64,000 bases of DNA from Knoellia sp. S7-12 (GTDB taxonomy: Bacteria; Actinomycetota; Actinomycetes; Actinomycetales; Dermatophilaceae): the NCBI RefSeq assembly GCF_040518285.1, contig NZ_CP155449.1, positions 2,666,001-2,730,000 on the forward strand, written 5' to 3'. Shown here one piece after another: positions 9,260 through 16,445 of the stretch; the first letter of the stretch is position 1; the number at the start of each line of letters is the position of its first letter. The notes under the pieces were generated by a model. It was not told the origin of the DNA and did not search any database. It was given only the letters and a program-made list of their open reading frames with translations. The position numbers and the translations under genes were made by a program.

Positions 9260-10396
9260 GTGCTCCTTTTTGCCCTCGTTGCCCTGGCTGTCGTCGGCCT
9301 GCTCACCTTCTGGTTGAACCGTCGCCTTGTCGTCGCGCCGGGTTGGCGGACGCCGTGGAGGTATGCCGGGACCGCCCTTCTCGCGGCCCTGACAGCTCTC
9401 TCAGTGGTCGCCGTTGCAGGCGGCCTGCGGTGGGGAACCGCCGAGGACACCAGGCCCGTGGCCTGGCTGGCGCTGACGTGGCTCGTCGTCGCCTTGTATC
9501 TCGTCCTCGGTGTGGCGGCGGCTCAGTTGCTGGCCGTCATCGCGTGGCTCGTCACTCCTGGCGAGCACCGTGCCACCGTCCTGCGCCGCTTCAACCGAGC
9601 CACAGCAGCCGTGGTACTCACAGCGGCAGTCGGCACGACGGCATACGGCGCCGCGGCGGCAGCCAACCCCACGATCACCCGGACGACGCACACGTCGGCG
9701 TCCCTGCCGCAGGCCTTCAACGGCACAACCGTCGCCCTCGTCACCGACCTCCACGCCGGCGTCGTCCACGGCTCCGACTTCGCCCGAGAGGTCGTCGACA
9801 GGGTCAACGCGGCAAAGCCTGACCTCGTCGTCCTGTCCGGTGACGTCGTCGACGCGCCGTTCGACCGGCACCGGGCCGAGATCGCCCCGCTCGCCGACCT
9901 CGAGGCCCCGCTCGGGGTCTTTGCGGTGACCGGCAACCACGAGATCTACACCGGGTCCACGGCCGAGTGGGTGGCTGAGTGGAAACGTCTTGGCATCACC
10001 GTCCTCGCCAACGCCTCCGAGCTGGTCACCCGCGACGGCGAGAGCATCCGGATTGCCGGCGTGCACGACCACGAGGGCACCGGCGAGTTCGCCCCCGACC
10101 CGGCACGGGCACTTGCAGGGACCTCTGACGCGTTCACCCTGTATGTGGCACACCAACCGCTCATGGCGCAGGAGTCGAGCGACGCAGGCATCGATCTGCA
10201 GCTCTCGGGGCACACCCACGGCGGCCAGGTTTGGCCCGGCGAGCTGATCGTGCCGTTGCAGCAACCCATGGTTGAGGGGTTCGCCGTGATCGATGGCGTC
10301 CCCGTCATCACGAGTCGCGGCGCCGGCACGTGGGGTCCGCCGGTCCGCGTGGCCGCCGCACCCGAGATTCCGCTCATCACCCTGAGGAGGGCCTGA
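9260..10396 (+). CDS. Membrane-anchored metallophosphoesterase
   Basis: A 378-residue protein with four N-terminal membrane segments (residues ~1-140) followed by a calcineurin-like phosphoesterase domain. Metal-binding motifs appear in order: DLHAG, GDVVD, GNHE and GHTHGG, as in YaeI/YkuE proteins that act on lipid-linked or external phosphoesters. Start is GTG 9260 with CAGGA seven bases upstream. The next gene begins two bases after the stop, and the three genes from here to 11479 probably form one transcript. Confidence 0.88.
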   Translation: MLLFALVALAVVGLLTFWLNRRLVVAPGWRTPWRYAGTALLAALTALSVVAVAGGLRWGTAEDTRPVAWLALTWLVVALYLVLGVAAAQLLAVIAWLVTPGEHRATVLRRFNRATAAVVLTAAVGTTAYGAAAAANPTITRTTHTSASLPQAFNGTTVALVTDLHAGVVHGSDFAREVVDRVNAAKPDLVVLSGDVVDAPFDRHRAEIAPLADLEAPLGVFAVTGNHEIYTGSTAEWVAEWKRLGITVLANASELVTRDGESIRIAGVHDHEGTGEFAPDPARALAGTSDAFTLYVAHQPLMAQESSDAGIDLQLSGHTHGGQVWPGELIVPLQQPMVEGFAVIDGVPVITSRGAGTWGPPVRVAAAPEIPLITLRRA

Positions 10397-10397
10397 C

Positions 10398-10883
10398 ATG
10401 CCCGACCCGACCGCGCTCGGCGCTGCGCGCTACCGGTCCGTCGCTCAGCCGACCACGCCTCTGGTCGTCGTCGGAGCGATCGTCGCGGGCGTCGGGGTCA
10501 TCGGCGGCCTCGCCATCGCGTCCCTCGGCGGATGGGCCATCGCGCTCGGCGTCGTCCTCGTCCTCGCGTTCGTCGGCCTCGGCTGGCTCATCGCGCGCGG
10601 CCCCGTGACCGTCACCGTCACCGATGCGGCAGTCACCGTGGGCTATCCCCTCGCGCCTCGCCGAATCCGCATGGTCGACGTCACCGACGTCGGAGCCGGT
10701 GATCATGTCAACGGCTTCGGCCACGGCTGGGGTGTGCGCTGGGAGGGCAAGGGCAAGTGGGCCTACCGCGTGGGCGGGCCGATGGCGACAGTCGTGCACC
10801 GCACCGGCCGGCTCGGTGTGTCGGTGCAGGACCCGCACGAGTTCGTCGAAGCCGTCGTCGCCGCCCGCCAGGACGTCGCATGA
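10398..10883 (+). CDS. Membrane protein of unknown function
   Basis: A 161-residue protein with two adjacent membrane helices (residues ~20-70) and a C-terminal soluble domain rich in beta strands (GPVTVTVTDAAVTVGYP... VHRTGRLGVSVQDPHEFVEAV) that looks PH-like. I do not recognise a specific function. It starts two bases after the phosphoesterase stop and ends in an ATGA overlap with the tag gene, so it is probably co-transcribed with both. Confidence 0.8.
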   Translation: MPDPTALGAARYRSVAQPTTPLVVVGAIVAGVGVIGGLAIASLGGWAIALGVVLVLAFVGLGWLIARGPVTVTVTDAAVTVGYPLAPRRIRMVDVTDVGAGDHVNGFGHGWGVRWEGKGKWAYRVGGPMATVVHRTGRLGVSVQDPHEFVEAVVAARQDVA

Positions 10884-11479
10884 GCCAGATCGTCGTCGGT
10901 GACGACGGTCTCTCGCGTCCGGTGTGGGCGTCCGTCGACCCGATGTTGCGCGACTACTACGACACCGAATGGGGTATGCCGGTGCGAGACGAGCGGGGTG
11001 TCTTCGAGCGGCTCTCGCTCGAGGCGTTCCAGTCGGGGTTGTCGTGGGCGACGATCCTGCGCAAGCGGGCGGCCTTCCGCGAGGCGTTCGCAGACTTCTC
11101 CCCCGAGGCTGTCGCCGAGTTCGGCGAGGGCGACATCGAGCGGCTCATGGCCGACGCCGGCATCGTGCGCAACCGCGCCAAGGTCCTCGCCACGATCCAG
11201 AACGCCCGGGCCACCCTGAGACTGCGCAATGACCCGGAAGGTGACCTCGCGGCATACGTGTGGTCGTTCCAACCCCCGGACACGCCACGGCCGCGGACGT
11301 TCGCCGACGTGCCGACCACGTCGGCCGAGTCGCTCGCCCTGTCAAAGGGATTGAAGCGCAAGGGTTTTGGATTCGTCGGGCCGACGACGATGTTTGCGCT
11401 CATGGAGGCGATCGGCATCGTCGACACGCATCTGCTCGAGTCGCACCGCCGTGGCACGTCAGGCGTCTGGCCCGCCTGA
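10880..11479 (+). CDS. tag: DNA-3-methyladenine glycosylase I
   Basis: A 199-residue glycosylase that removes 3-methyladenine from DNA. The family core is clear: YYDTEWGMPV, LEAFQSGLSWATIL, MADAGIVRNRAKV, WSF, LSKGLKRKGFGFVGPTT and the C-terminal IGIVDTHL. Compared with E. coli Tag, three of the four zinc ligands are absent: the Cys near the N-terminus is Pro, the His in the YHD motif is Tyr, and the C-terminal Cys is missing; only the DTHL histidine remains. ATG 10880 overlaps the upstream stop (ATGA). Confidence 0.9.
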   Translation: MSQIVVGDDGLSRPVWASVDPMLRDYYDTEWGMPVRDERGVFERLSLEAFQSGLSWATILRKRAAFREAFADFSPEAVAEFGEGDIERLMADAGIVRNRAKVLATIQNARATLRLRNDPEGDLAAYVWSFQPPDTPRPRTFADVPTTSAESLALSKGLKRKGFGFVGPTTMFALMEAIGIVDTHLLESHRRGTSGVWPA

Positions 11480-11496
11480 GCCACACCGGGTTGGTG

Positions 11497-12507
11497 TCAG
11501 CCCTGACCCATTGCCCGCGCGAGGAGCTCTCTGCGGCTGCGCACGTTGGTCTTCGCGAAGACCGATTTGAGGTGGTCCTGGACGGTGTGTGCTGACAGAT
11601 GGAGCCGGGCCGAGGCAGCCGCCGTGTCCGCACCGGTCGCGAGGACCTCGACGAGCTCCACCTCGCGGGGCGAGAGCGCGTGGCTCCTCACGAAGACGTC
11701 CAGGCGATCGGTAGGACCGGTCTCCTCAATCGTCACGGCGATGCTTCCGTCCGGCTCGAGGCGCGATGCCCGAAGGGTCACCCACGCCCCTGACGGCAGG
11801 GGCATCCGGGCCATGGCCGGGTGGTCGTCCACACCGGCCTCCCGAGCGAGCATCTGGGCCGCGACATTGAACGCGCAGGCAGGGATCGGCGGCACACCCT
11901 TGGGCCCCGGCAGGAGCAGACGCAGCCACTCGTCCGACCCCTTCGCCCGTCCACGGATCGAGAGGTCGTCGTCGAGGAGGAGCACAACCGGGCCACTCGA
12001 CGACACCGAGTCGGGAGGCGACGCACGGAAGCTGCGCGCTCTGACGTTCCGCATGGCCACGGTGAGCGGGCCGGCAAGATCGCGCAGGAGCGCCATGTCG
12101 GCGACGGCATACGGTCTCGAGGACCACAGGTCGAGGAAGCCCCAGCAGCCGTGACGATCGCGGAGCACGACCGAGGCGACGTCGACGACCCCGTGCGGGT
12201 GCTGGCCCTCTCGCCAGAGCAGGCTCCTCTCGGCGCCCCGACCGAGGGCTGCGCACGTGTCGAGCGAAGTCCATCGATTGAGGTCCGTGAGGTACTTCAG
12301 CCGGATCGTCGAGGCAATGGCGCCAGGATCAGGGATGTCGGCAAGCGGGTCGACGCCGACGCACGTGGTCGGGTCGGTGAGTACCCACGCATACCAGTCG
12401 AACGGGACCATTCGGCGCAGCTGCGCAAGAAGCTCGGCGCGCAGCGAGCGCGAGTCGTCGGCGCCGCGGGCCATCCGCTCAACCATCTCGCGCGCGAGTG
12501 TGGGCAC
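11497..12507 (-). CDS. LuxR-family transcriptional regulator
   Basis: A 336-residue regulator with a long N-terminal sensor-like region containing a GAF-like portion (residues ~20-170) and a C-terminal LuxR helix-turn-helix: LSPREVELVEVLATGADTAA followed by HLSAHTVQDHLKSVFAKTNV. The ligand is unknown. GTG 12507 is preferred because TACGCT ends seven bases upstream (leaderless pattern); the frame runs on to 12600 but overlaps the divergent gene's promoter region. It converges on tag with a 17-base gap. Confidence 0.85.
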   Translation of the reverse strand: MPTLAREMVERMARGADDSRSLRAELLAQLRRMVPFDWYAWVLTDPTTCVGVDPLADIPDPGAIASTIRLKYLTDLNRWTSLDTCAALGRGAERSLLWREGQHPHGVVDVASVVLRDRHGCWGFLDLWSSRPYAVADMALLRDLAGPLTVAMRNVRARSFRASPPDSVSSSGPVVLLLDDDLSIRGRAKGSDEWLRLLLPGPKGVPPIPACAFNVAAQMLAREAGVDDHPAMARMPLPSGAWVTLRASRLEPDGSIAVTIEETGPTDRLDVFVRSHALSPREVELVEVLATGADTAAASARLHLSAHTVQDHLKSVFAKTNVRSRRELLARAMGQG

Positions 12508-12590
12508 AGCTCCAAGCGTAGGAGCACGGGATCGAGGAACCCCATACTTCTGGGATGTCCAAGCGGCAGGCGGCGCGGGACGCTGGCTCC

Positions 12591-12893
12591 ATGCACACAC
12601 TTCACATCGAGCACCCGATCACTGACTACCCCACCTGGAAGCGCGCTTTCGACGGGTTCGCGCAGATGCGGGCCGACGCAGGGGTGCGCTCCCACCGAGT
12701 GGCCCACCCCGTGGACGATGACCACCACATCGTCGTGGACCTCGACTTCGATACTGCGGCGGCCGCTGCCTCGTTCCGGGAGGTGCTTCGGACACGTGTC
12801 TGGAGTCGCCCGTCCGCGAGTCCCGCGCTCGCGGGAGAGCCGATGGCCCGGGTGCTCGTCGTCGCCGAGCACACGGGTCGCGGCGGGGAGTGA
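12591..12893 (+). CDS. Small conserved protein of unknown function
   Basis: A 100-residue protein beginning with HTLHIEHPITDYPTWKRAF and containing a ferredoxin-like beta/alpha pattern (HIVVDLDFDTAAAAASFREVL, ARVLVVAEH) reminiscent of ABM/cyclase-type dimeric folds; no catalytic function is claimed. ATG 12591 is favoured since GACGCT ends six bases upstream; ATG 12555 gives a longer form. It is divergent from the LuxR regulator, which may control it. Confidence 0.7.
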   Translation: MHTLHIEHPITDYPTWKRAFDGFAQMRADAGVRSHRVAHPVDDDHHIVVDLDFDTAAAAASFREVLRTRVWSRPSASPALAGEPMARVLVVAEHTGRGGE

Positions 12894-12938
12894 GCCTGTC
12901 CGGTGTTGGCCTGCGTCGCATCGTCAGTCCCGTGACGG

Positions 12939-13592
12939 TCAGGTGTCGGAGGGGAAGCGGACGTCCACCAGCGGCGCACCGAACAGGCGCCGCGTCACCT
13001 CGACCTGCAGCCCGAACCACACCAGCCCGGCCCCGACTCCGCAGAGCGCGGTGAGCCACGCGGACCCCTGGGCGAGCGCACCGACCAGGGCGCCGAGCGT
13101 TCCGGCGACGATGGTGTTGATGACGATGACGAAGAACGTCGTGCTGCCGATGATGTGCACCAGCATGTGGCGCCGGTTGCCGAGCGTGTAGGTCGCCATG
13201 AGCCCCGCTTGGTCATCCTTGGTCGACGCTGTGAGGTAGGGCGCGATCTCCGGAGCGAGCTCGACGTAGGCCGCCCGCAACCGGTTCATGCCCCGGATCA
13301 ACTCCGCGTCCTCCTGGCTGGCCAGGGCCACCCGGAGGGCAGTGAGGCTGCCGACGACGAGGGACGCCGCGGCGAAGCCGATCCCCAGCCCCAGAAGCGA
13401 GCGGTCGAAGCCAACGCCCTGTGCCACAAGGGCCAACACGACGAGGAACGCCGACATCACCGTGAGCAGGATCGAGATCCGGCTCATGATCTCGCTCCAC
13501 GTCATCGAGCGTGTTCCGAGCAGGCTCCAGTGTTCGGTGGCAAGCATGGTCGCCAGTTCGGGTCGCGGCCGTGGGGGCTCCGGATCACTCAT
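12939..13592 (-). CDS. Membrane protein of unknown function
   Basis: A 217-residue protein with about four membrane segments: two after residue 30 (ISILLTVMSAFLVVLALVAQG, LLGLGIGFAAASLVVGSLTAL) and two near residues 140-200, separated by a soluble stretch. Its N-terminus is proline- and charge-rich. I do not recognise the function. ATG 13592 has AGGAG seven bases upstream. The open frame continues far upstream through the tRNA gene, which shows the extension is not coding. Confidence 0.8.
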   Translation of the reverse strand: MSDPEPPRPRPELATMLATEHWSLLGTRSMTWSEIMSRISILLTVMSAFLVVLALVAQGVGFDRSLLGLGIGFAAASLVVGSLTALRVALASQEDAELIRGMNRLRAAYVELAPEIAPYLTASTKDDQAGLMATYTLGNRRHMLVHIIGSTTFFVIVINTIVAGTLGALVGALAQGSAWLTALCGVGAGLVWFGLQVEVTRRLFGAPLVDVRFPSDT

Positions 13593-13692
13593 GCCCGACT
13601 CCTTTCGGTGGCCAAGGTTCTCGCCATCGAGTGTCCTCCCGACCGGTCCGTCGGACATGCAGAACGGCGCGTAGCCCAACCGGGAGCTGAGG

Positions 13693-13731
13693 GGAGCCGT
13701 CGCGTCGACGCGCTTCGCGCGGAGCGGCTCC
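13693..13731. repeat. GC-rich hairpin in the gap before the tRNA
   Basis: GGAGCCG at 13693-13699 pairs with CGGCTCC at 13725-13731; within it GCGC-TTC-GCGC can form a small inner stem. The rest of the 13593-13780 gap shows no gene. It could be a second terminator behind the tRNA or a 5' element of the membrane-protein gene. Confidence 0.4.
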
Positions 13732-13780
13732 TCCCGTGTGAACACAGGACCCGCCGAATCCCCCCATACACATCCAGAAA

Positions 13781-13825
13781 CGCAAGAAGAGACCAGACGA
13801 AAAGCGTGTCCGATCTCTTCTTGCG
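13781..13825 (-). terminator. Inverted repeat downstream of tRNA-Ala
   Basis: A perfect 12-base inverted repeat, CGCAAGAAGAGA (13781-13792) and TCTCTTCTTGCG (13814-13825), with a 21-base loop. It begins three bases after the tRNA 3' end on the minus strand and is followed by TTTC, fitting a terminator or 3' processing hairpin for the tRNA transcript. Confidence 0.55.
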
Positions 13826-13828
13826 TTG

Positions 13829-13901
13829 TGGAGCTGAGGGGATTCGAACCCCTGACCCCTTCCATGCCATGGAAGTGCGCTACCAACTGCGCCACAGCCC
13901 C
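13829..13901 (-). tRNA. tRNA-Ala (anticodon GGC)
   Basis: 73-base cloverleaf read on the minus strand. Acceptor GGGGCTG pairs with CAGCTCC, D-stem GCGC/GCGC, anticodon stem CTTCC/GGAAG with loop ATGGCAT (anticodon GGC), T-arm AGGGG-TTCGAAT-CCCCT, discriminator A. The CCA end is not encoded. It decodes GCC/GCU alanine codons. A promoter-like pair lies about 40 bases upstream and an inverted repeat just downstream. Confidence 0.95.
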
Positions 13902-13941
13902 GAGTTGCCCCGGTGGGACGCCCCCTTGCGGGGACTGCGGA

Positions 13942-13971
13942 AGTCTACGACGGGCGTTGCCGTGCAACCAA
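13942..13971 (-). promoter_or_regulatory. Promoter of tRNA-Ala
   Basis: Minus-strand TTGGTT (13971-13966) and TAGACT (13947-13942) separated by 18 bases, placing transcription start near 13935, about 34 bases before the mature tRNA end. The spacing fits a vegetative sigma promoter. Confidence 0.55.
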
Positions 13972-13978
13972 ATCGGGG

Positions 13979-14659
13979 TCAGGCAACCCCGGAATCGCGC
14001 GCCGCAGCGGTCGCCGCCGACTGGTTCCACGCCTGGATCCGCCACCCCGCGCGACCTTCGACGAGCTCGGCCCAGTGGCAGTTGCCGAGTCCACCGAGTG
14101 CAATCCACGAGGTGCGCTGGTCGATGCCGACGAGGTCGGCCGCGAGCGCGCGACCCGCGACACCATGGGTCGCGATGACGGCGCACTCCCCCGACTCGAG
14201 TTCCGAGAGCAGGGCATCGACGCCGGCCCGGCAGCGGATCGCCACATCTGCAACCGACTCACCGTGGCCACCCCGCTTGAAGTCCTCACCGCGCAGCAAC
14301 TTGTCCATGTCCTCGGGATATCCCTCGCGCACCTCGGCGCCGGTGAGCCCCTGCCACGAGCCGGCGTGGATCTCACGGAAGCGTTCGTCGGTCGAGAAGG
14401 GTATGCCGTCCACGCGCGCGACCGTCTCGCCCGTCACTGCCGCTCGAACCAGGTCCGAGGCAATGACGCGAACCGGGGAGAACGCGACCAGGGCCGCGGC
14501 CGCAGCAGCGGCCTGGGCCAGCCCCTTCTCGGACAGCGGCGAGTCGATCTGCCCCTGCCAGATGCCGGCGGCGTTGTGGCTCGTCTCGCCGTGTCGCAGC
14601 ACGATGAGCCGGCGCGGGGAGTCCACAGCCATGACGCGAGCGTTGGGGCCCAGAGCCAC
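13979..14659 (-). CDS. Histidine phosphatase family protein
   Basis: A 226-residue phosphoglycerate-mutase-like phosphatase. The catalytic LIVLRHGETSHN motif is near residue 20; the proton donor region is FREIHAGSWQG and the second histidine is in IATHGVAGR. Substrates of such proteins vary. GTG 14659 is two bases after the rsfS stop, suggesting translational coupling; ATG 14632 is an alternative that begins just before the catalytic strand. This gene commonly follows rsfS in actinobacteria. Confidence 0.87.
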   Translation of the reverse strand: MALGPNARVMAVDSPRRLIVLRHGETSHNAAGIWQGQIDSPLSEKGLAQAAAAAAALVAFSPVRVIASDLVRAAVTGETVARVDGIPFSTDERFREIHAGSWQGLTGAEVREGYPEDMDKLLRGEDFKRGGHGESVADVAIRCRAGVDALLSELESGECAVIATHGVAGRALAADLVGIDQRTSWIALGGLGNCHWAELVEGRAGWRIQAWNQSAATAAARDSGVA

Positions 14660-14661
14660 CG

Positions 14662-15039
14662 TCAGCCCTGCTGCTCCGTGCCCACTGTCCCGAGGTCGAC
14701 CTCGGGGCAGTCCTTCCAGAGACGCTCGAGCTCATAGAACTCACGCTCGTCGTCGTGCTGGACGTGGACGACGATGTCGCCGAAGTCGATGAGCACCCAG
14801 CGACCGTCGCGCTGCCCCTCACGGCGCACGGGCTTGGAGCCCATGGCGCGCAGGGAGTCCTCGACCTCGTCGACGATGGCGCCGACCTGGCGCTCGGACT
14901 CGGCCGAGGCGATGACGAAGATGTCGGTGATCGCGAGCTGCTCGCTCACGTCGATGCCGACGATGGTGGTGGCGAGCTTCTCGGCGGCCGCGTGGGCGGC
15001 GGCGCGAGCGAGCTCGAGGGAACGGTCAGTGGCGGGCAC
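14662..15039 (-). CDS. rsfS: Ribosomal silencing factor RsfS
   Basis: A 125-residue protein of the RsfS/Iojap family, which binds ribosomal protein L14 and blocks 30S-50S joining when nutrients are low. Signature segments: [41 protein letters not shown] and [14 protein letters not shown] 15039 has AAGGAG five bases upstream. The start lies inside the end of nadD (14-base overlap), as in the usual nadD-rsfS operon. Confidence 0.93.
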   Translation of the reverse strand: MPATDRSLELARAAAHAAAEKLATTIVGIDVSEQLAITDIFVIASAESERQVGAIVDEVEDSLRAMGSKPVRREGQRDGRWVLIDFGDIVVHVQHDDEREFYELERLWKDCPEVDLGTVGTEQQG

Positions 15040-15652
15040 GAGACTCCTTGGGTGCTGCGGACGGTGCGTCGGACGACGCAGCCTGCGCCGCGGCATACAG
15101 ATGGTGTTTGTTGATGTACTGGACGACGCCGTCCGGCACGAGGTACCAGACCGGCTCGCCGTCGGCGACCCGCTCTCGGCAGTCGGTGGAGCTGATGGCC
15201 ATGGCCGGCACCTCTTGAAGGGTGACACGGTCCTCCGGCAACCCGGACTCGGACAATTCGTAGCCGGGGCGCGTGACCCCGATGAAGTGGGCGAGGTCCC
15301 AGAGCTCGTCGATGTCCTTCCACGACAGGATCTGGGCCAGGGCGTCGGCGCCGGTGATGAAGAACAGCTCGTCATCGGGGTGCTGGGCCCGCAGGTCGCG
15401 CAGGGTGTCGATCGTGTAGGTCGGGCCCTCGCGGTCGACGTCGACGCGACTCACCTGGAAGCGAGGGTTCGACGCGGTCGCGATGACGGTCATGAGGTAG
15501 CGGTGCTCGGGCTCACTGACCACGCGCTCGGCCTTCTGCCACGGCTGGCCCGTGGGCACGAAGATGACCTCGTCGAGATCGAGCTGGGACTGCACCTCGG
15601 AGGCAGCCACGAGGTGGCCGTGGTGGATGGGATCAAAGGTCCCACCCATCAC
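15026..15652 (-). CDS. nadD: Nicotinate-nucleotide adenylyltransferase
   Basis: NadD converts nicotinate mononucleotide to its adenine dinucleotide in NAD synthesis. The nucleotidyltransferase motif [12 protein letters not shown] stands at the very N-terminus and [10 protein letters not shown] near the C-terminus matches the ISSTxIR motif, with Asp-Cys for the usual x-Ile. The bounds given use GTG 15652, but this would remove the first beta strand; in-frame upstream codons ([10 protein letters not shown]) begin at CTG 15679, which overlaps the upstream stop as CTGA. A CTG start is therefore likely but unproven. Confidence 0.9.
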   Translation of the reverse strand: MMGGTFDPIHHGHLVAASEVQSQLDLDEVIFVPTGQPWQKAERVVSEPEHRYLMTVIATASNPRFQVSRVDVDREGPTYTIDTLRDLRAQHPDDELFFITGADALAQILSWKDIDELWDLAHFIGVTRPGYELSESGLPEDRVTLQEVPAMAISSTDCRERVADGEPVWYLVPDGVVQYINKHHLYAAAQAASSDAPSAAPKESRARH

Positions 15653-15675
15653 GCCCAGGCGACGTCGCGGTGCGC

Positions 15676-15912
15676 TCAGTGCTCGCTCTGATCGTGCATC
15701 GTGCCGCCGTGCGCGTGCGCCAGGTCAGTCGAGTGGTGGTCGTTGTGCTCGCTGTCGGGCGTGTGCTTCTGCGCGTTGCCGCGGAAGGCCCACGTCAGGG
15801 CGAGCAGCAGGGCAAAGGCCGCGAGGGCGAGGACAGCGAAGCCCCATGCGGGCATCGGCAGATCGTGCGAGGCGGCTTCCTCGGCGAGAACTCGGGCGGC
15901 GTGCGACGTCAT
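15676..15912 (-). CDS. Small membrane protein upstream of nadD
   Basis: A 78-residue protein with one central membrane helix ([22 protein letters not shown]) and a histidine/aspartate-rich C-terminal tail ([19 protein letters not shown]). Unknown function; the His-rich tail could bind metal, which is only a suggestion. ATG 15912 has TAGGCT ending seven bases upstream, so this is probably the first gene of a leaderless nadD-rsfS transcript. Confidence 0.75.
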   Translation of the reverse strand: MTSHAARVLAEEAASHDLPMPAWGFAVLALAAFALLLALTWAFRGNAQKHTPDSEHNDHHSTDLAHAHGGTMHDQSEH

Positions 15913-15934
15913 GGGTGGCAGCCTACCGTCACCG

Positions 15935-16001
15935 TTGTCCACCGGCGCCGTCCACAGGCCTGTGCATGGGAGCGTGGCGAGGGCCTCCAGCCTGTGGACG
16001 A
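15935..16001. promoter_or_regulatory. Cluster of DnaA-box-like sites
   Basis: Three nonamers close to the actinobacterial DnaA box TTGTCCACA: TTGTCCACC (15935-15943), CCGTCCACA (15948-15956) and, reversed, TGTGGACGA (15993-16001). The last two also form a 9-base inverted repeat (GTCCACAGG / CCTGTGGAC). They lie upstream of the nadD transcript. Binding is inferred from sequence only. Confidence 0.4.
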
Positions 16002-16022
16002 CACGCGCGGGCGTCACCGCTT

Positions 16023-16373
16023 GGCGAGAAACTCGCCGATCATCTTGCGCCACAAGGGGTTTGACCGATAAACAAGACCCCACGAACAACCGCTCTGGCC
16101 TTCGGGCACGGGTGGAAGTCGGGTCGAAGGAGAACGGACGTGCCACCGGCCCCGGTGAACCGGGACCGGGTGGGGGGCAACCCACACCGCGAGCGACATC
16201 GCGGGGCACACCGCGGCCGTCGGCCAGAGTCGAAGTTCGTCCCGGTCCAGCCGGGACGACGCCACTGTCGTGTGGCCCCCTCGACGGGTCCGCCCGTCGG
16301 GAACGACCGACTCACATGAATAAGGGCTAGCCCCGGCGCTGAAGGCCCCCGATCTCATACGTCGGGGGCCTTC
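16023..16373 (+). ncRNA. Candidate structured noncoding RNA
   Basis: This 350-base stretch between two divergent genes has no convincing ORF but contains consecutive hairpins: GGCGAG-AAA-CTCGCC (16023-16037), CCCGG-TGAA-CCGGG inside a longer stem (16141-16179), CCGCGA/TCGCGG (16187-16204), CGTCCCGG-TCCAG-CCGGGACG (16238-16258) and CGACGGG-TCCG-CCCGTCG (16282-16299), then a terminator. A terminator between divergent genes has no protein gene to serve, which suggests an RNA gene. RNase P RNA, tmRNA and SRP RNA signatures were not found. Ends and strand are tentative. Confidence 0.4.
16341..16373 (+). terminator. Strong intrinsic hairpin
   Basis: GAAGGCCCCCGA (16341-16352) pairs perfectly with TCGGGGGCCTTC (16362-16373) around a 9-base loop. 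There is no T-run, as is common in high-G+C terminators. It ends about 60 bases before the promoter of the glycosyltransferase gene. Confidence 0.65.
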
Positions 16374-16445
16374 GGTGACTCATGGGGCACTCGCACGTGG
16401 CAGGTCCGGACGTGCCGGGCGCACCAGCCCCTTACGCTGAACCCC

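Noticed and set aside
13771..13796. Third copy of the 44-base palindromic repeat near the tRNA
   Set aside because: CACATCC...ACGCAAGA resembles one end of the 24003 element, but the match is short with several mismatches and the palindrome differs.
13602..14186. N-terminal extension of the membrane protein ending at 12939
   Set aside because: The open frame passes straight through the tRNA-Ala gene and lacks coding character; AGGAG before ATG 13592 marks the real start.
16316..16330. Five-codon reading frame ATG AAT AAG GGC TAG
   Set aside because: No ribosome site and far too short to support as a leader peptide.
15926..16445. Known RNA gene (RNase P RNA, tmRNA or SRP RNA) in the large gap
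   Set aside because: None of the conserved cores was found (for example GAGGAAAGTCC of RNase P). Kept only as an unnamed structured RNA candidate.
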